From Veillonella montpellierensis DSM 17217 (GTDB lineage Bacteria > Bacillota > Negativicutes > Veillonellales > Veillonellaceae), in NCBI RefSeq assembly GCF_000426745.1, contig NZ_AUFY01000008.1, positions 1 to 64,000 of the forward strand: a DNA stretch of 64,000 nt. Direction: 5' to 3'. Position numbers and translations under genes: made by a program. Shown here in pieces: positions 62,021-64,000 of this stretch. How positions within the stretch are numbered: the stretch's first letter is position 1; each line of letters begins with the position of its first letter. The notes under the pieces are model-generated. The model did not search any database. It had not been told where the DNA came from and saw only the letters and a list, made by a program, of their open reading frames with translations.

Positions 62021-62341
62021 TTAGGTTACACAGTATACACGCAAAGTAAAAGCCGCCAAAAAAGCACCCATAAGACTCATTGAATTGGGGACTTTGAAAA
62101 AATGATTCAGAGAGTCTTTAGGTGAAAAAACTCCCTGCCAACTATTTATACCAAGGAGTTGTTTTAGCACATCGACGGTATGCAAGTAGATATAATAACA
62201 TAGTGCAAAAAGTAGGGGGTATACAGCACCTAACGAATATATAGCAGAGTACTTTTTACGTACATCATCAGGAGTCTGTGTCACAAATGTTTGCCTACTA
62301 CAAATTTGGATATATAGGAACTTTATAGAGAAAATTGACAT
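62021..62341 (-). CDS. Doubtful small membrane protein or gene remnant
   Basis: A 106-codon frame with two hydrophobic stretches (AIYSLGAVYPLLFALCYYIY and SLMGAFLAAFTLRVY). It lacks a ribosome site, and a terminator ends directly before its ATG, so expression from upstream is unlikely. The KKYSAIYSLGAVYP part looks like a membrane protein segment, so it may be the remnant of a larger gene. I do not recognise a family. Confidence 0.25.
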   Translation of the reverse strand: MSIFSIKFLYIQICSRQTFVTQTPDDVRKKYSAIYSLGAVYPLLFALCYYIYLHTVDVLKQLLGINSWQGVFSPKDSLNHFFKVPNSMSLMGAFLAAFTLRVYCVT

Positions 62342-62343
62342 AT

Positions 62344-62380
62344 AAAAATCGGCACAAAGGGTAATCCCTTCACGCCGATT
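62344..62380 (-). terminator. Terminator without an obvious gene
   Basis: AATCGGC (62347-62353) and GCCGATT (62374-62380) enclose an inner AAGGG/CCCTT stem; on the minus strand it is followed by TTTTTAT. No gene on the minus strand precedes it up to 62826, which suggests a small RNA. Confidence 0.65.
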
Positions 62381-62826
62381 AAATTTTAAAAAAATAAATC
62401 CCTAATTAAGAGCTCCTTACTATCAACTTTTTTACTAAGTTTATTCTTTTTTATTGTTTTACATGCTACATTTATTAATTTATAATAAAAAATACGATTA
62501 TTTTTATATCACACTATTTTACTAGCATAAAAATGTATAGTCTATGACGAACATATTACTAGATCTTCACCTCTGAGTACATAGAATGTATCATTGCTTT
62601 ACACGCTCAAGGATGTAAGTGCTTTACAGAGTATAACCGTATCCTAAACTAATATACATCTATGTATGGGGTACAACAATATATCCTTGCCGTCTATGTT
62701 AGTACACATCCAACGATCCTAGGAAGGAACTTATACATTTCTTTCTATAACTGTATACTATGAATGTCATACGCTGCACACTGTATATGGTAACCATGAA
62801 TATGATTCACACGAGGAGGGCATACA

Positions 62827-64000
62827 ATGACGACTACAAAGGAATCCTTATGGACTCGTTCCTTTATACTAGACACGATTATTAATTTATTCGTGTTTCT
62901 AATTTTCTATATGCTGATGGTCATCATCGCCATTATTGCTAAAGATGATTTTCACGCGAGTCCTAGCCAAGCAGGACTCGCAGTCGGCATGTTTATCATC
63001 GGCACTGTAGTATCTCGCATCATGACAGGCCGTTTCATCGGCACCATCGGTTGTAAAAATATCCTGTACGGGGGACTAGGACTATATCTAGTTTCTACCA
63101 TACTATACCTATATGCCCCTAATCTACTCATCCTAGATATGGTGCGTTTTCTAAACGGTTTCGCCTATGGTGTAACCTCTACGGCAACTAGTACCATCAT
63201 CAGTACCATCGTACCTAAATCACGACGCGGTGAAGGTATTAGCTACTATGGACTTAGTACGAGTTTAGCCGCCGCTATTGGTCCTTTCCTAGGCATTTTC
63301 TTATTTCATACCCTAGGTTTCAACGTCATCATTTACCTTGCTGTAGCCTTAGTCATACCATGTCTAATAGCGGCATGTCTACTTTCCTACGAGGAAACAC
63401 CACGGACTACCACTTTAGGGACTAGCAAAAAATTTCAACTTTCAGATTACGTGGAACCACGGATTAATGCAATTACATTAATTTCTACCCTTGTCGGATT
63501 AGCCTACTCTAGTATTATCGGATTTATAGCATCCTATACTAGGGAAATTAATATGATTGAAGCAGGTACCTTATTTTTTATCGTCTACGCCGTTACCACC
63601 GCCATTACACGACCTGTTCTGGGCAAATTGTTCGATAAAAAAGGAGAAAATTTCATCCTCTATCCTTCCTTTATTCTATTCGCCATCGGTCTTGTTCTCC
63701 TGGCGTATGCCAGTTCCAGCTGGATGATTCTAGCCTCTGCTGTATTGGTCGGTTTAGGTTACGGTAGCTATATGTCGAATGGACAAGCGATTGTGGTTAA
63801 AATCGTACCCTATCATCGTATTGGTATGGCCACCTCTACCTACTTTATCGCTCTAGATGTGGGTGTCGGTATTGGTCCCTACCTACTAGGCGGTGTGAAA
63901 GAAATCGTCGGTTTTACCTACATGTTTCTAGTAACGGCCGCTATTGCCATGCTAGCGTTTCTCGCGTATCACTTTCTCTATGGTCGCTTAATTGGCACGC
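62827..64000 (+). CDS. MFS transporter (3' end beyond window)
   Basis: Major facilitator superfamily permease, about 391 codons present and still open at the right edge. At least eleven transmembrane helices are visible. The family loop between helices 2 and 3 is visible as VVSRIMTGRFIGTIGCKNILYG, with the later repeat TRPVLGKLFDKKGENF between helices 8 and 9. PKSRRGEGISYYGLSTSL resembles the drug/arabinose-efflux type. GAGGAGGG precedes the ATG. Substrate unknown. Confidence 0.9.
   Translation, partial: MTTTKESLWTRSFILDTIINLFVFLIFYMLMVIIAIIAKDDFHASPSQAGLAVGMFIIGTVVSRIMTGRFIGTIGCKNILYGGLGLYLVSTILYLYAPNLLILDMVRFLNGFAYGVTSTATSTIISTIVPKSRRGEGISYYGLSTSLAAAIGPFLGIFLFHTLGFNVIIYLAVALVIPCLIAACLLSYEETPRTTTLGTSKKFQLSDYVEPRINAITLISTLVGLAYSSIIGFIASYTREINMIEAGTLFFIVYAVTTAITRPVLGKLFDKKGENFILYPSFILFAIGLVLLAYASSSWMILASAVLVGLGYGSYMSNGQAIVVKIVPYHRIGMATSTYFIALDVGVGIGPYLLGGVKEIVGFTYMFLVTAAIAMLAFLAYHFLYGRLIGT

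Larger units (their letters stand above)
61514..62826. other. Long region without a secure gene
   Basis: About 1.3 kb. It holds one doubtful ORF (62021-62341) and a good terminator on the minus strand (62344-62380) with no annotated gene upstream of it. Otherwise I see only AT-rich sequence, and the ribosome site GAGGAGGG (62814-62821) of the MFS gene. Confidence 0.5.

Overview
The window looks like a chromosomal segment of a low-GC (about 40% by eye) member of the Negativicutes, most likely Veillonella or a close relative. This rests on Firmicutes-type gene order and protein flavour (rnjA-yybS-gdpP-rplI-dnaB, a str operon with an L7Ae-like protein), combined with a B12-dependent methylmalonyl-CoA mutase operon and a lactate racemase homologue, which suit a lactate-fermenting, propionate-forming metabolism. 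No rRNA is present to fix the species.

Layout. Positions 1-20776 are housekeeping genes, all on the minus strand: rnjA, a yybS-like gene, gdpP, rplI, dnaB, rpoB, rpoC, then an L7Ae-like gene, rpsL, rpsG, fusA and the start of tuf. Clear promoters sit in front of rpoB and the str operon, and hairpin terminators follow rplI, dnaB and rpoC. Positions 20982-30028 hold a complete type I-F CRISPR-Cas locus on the minus strand: cas1, cas2-3, csy1, csy2, csy3, csy4, leader, an array of 10 repeats and 9 spacers, and a terminator. The cas2-3 gene is split by a frameshift at an AT-dinucleotide run directly after helicase motif VI. Positions 30531-34057 encode a Mn/Zn-type ABC importer, followed upstream by tRNA-Arg(CCU), a small unknown gene, and an arsR-dinB-larA operon. 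Next come purA, then divergent pdxR and pdxST (vitamin B6), a second, orphan I-F mini-array, a nested palindrome, purB and a DUF454 membrane protein.

Positions 46058-52420 form a B12 module: a cobalamin riboswitch with its own terminator, a second terminator, then mutA-mutB-meaB on the plus strand. The rest holds a small unknown gene, dps, an AraC-type regulator, a secreted protein of unknown function, bioA and bioD behind a BirA-like operator, cysK, and a partial MFS transporter running off the right edge.

Most striking points: (i) the cas2-3 frameshift in a dinucleotide run; (ii) the orphan mini-array with two 32-bp spacers near pdxT; (iii) a B12 riboswitch with a terminator upstream of a B12-dependent enzyme, opposite to the usual logic; (iv) an RNase J with a Thr/Arg-rich N-terminal extension of about 165 residues carrying an AT-hook-like motif and read from a TTG start with a strong ribosome site; (v) repeated duplication of gene 3' tails plus downstream DNA (bioA, cysK) and several 60-bp or shorter degenerate repeat arrays between genes. 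All functional calls come from reading the sequence; no database search was run.
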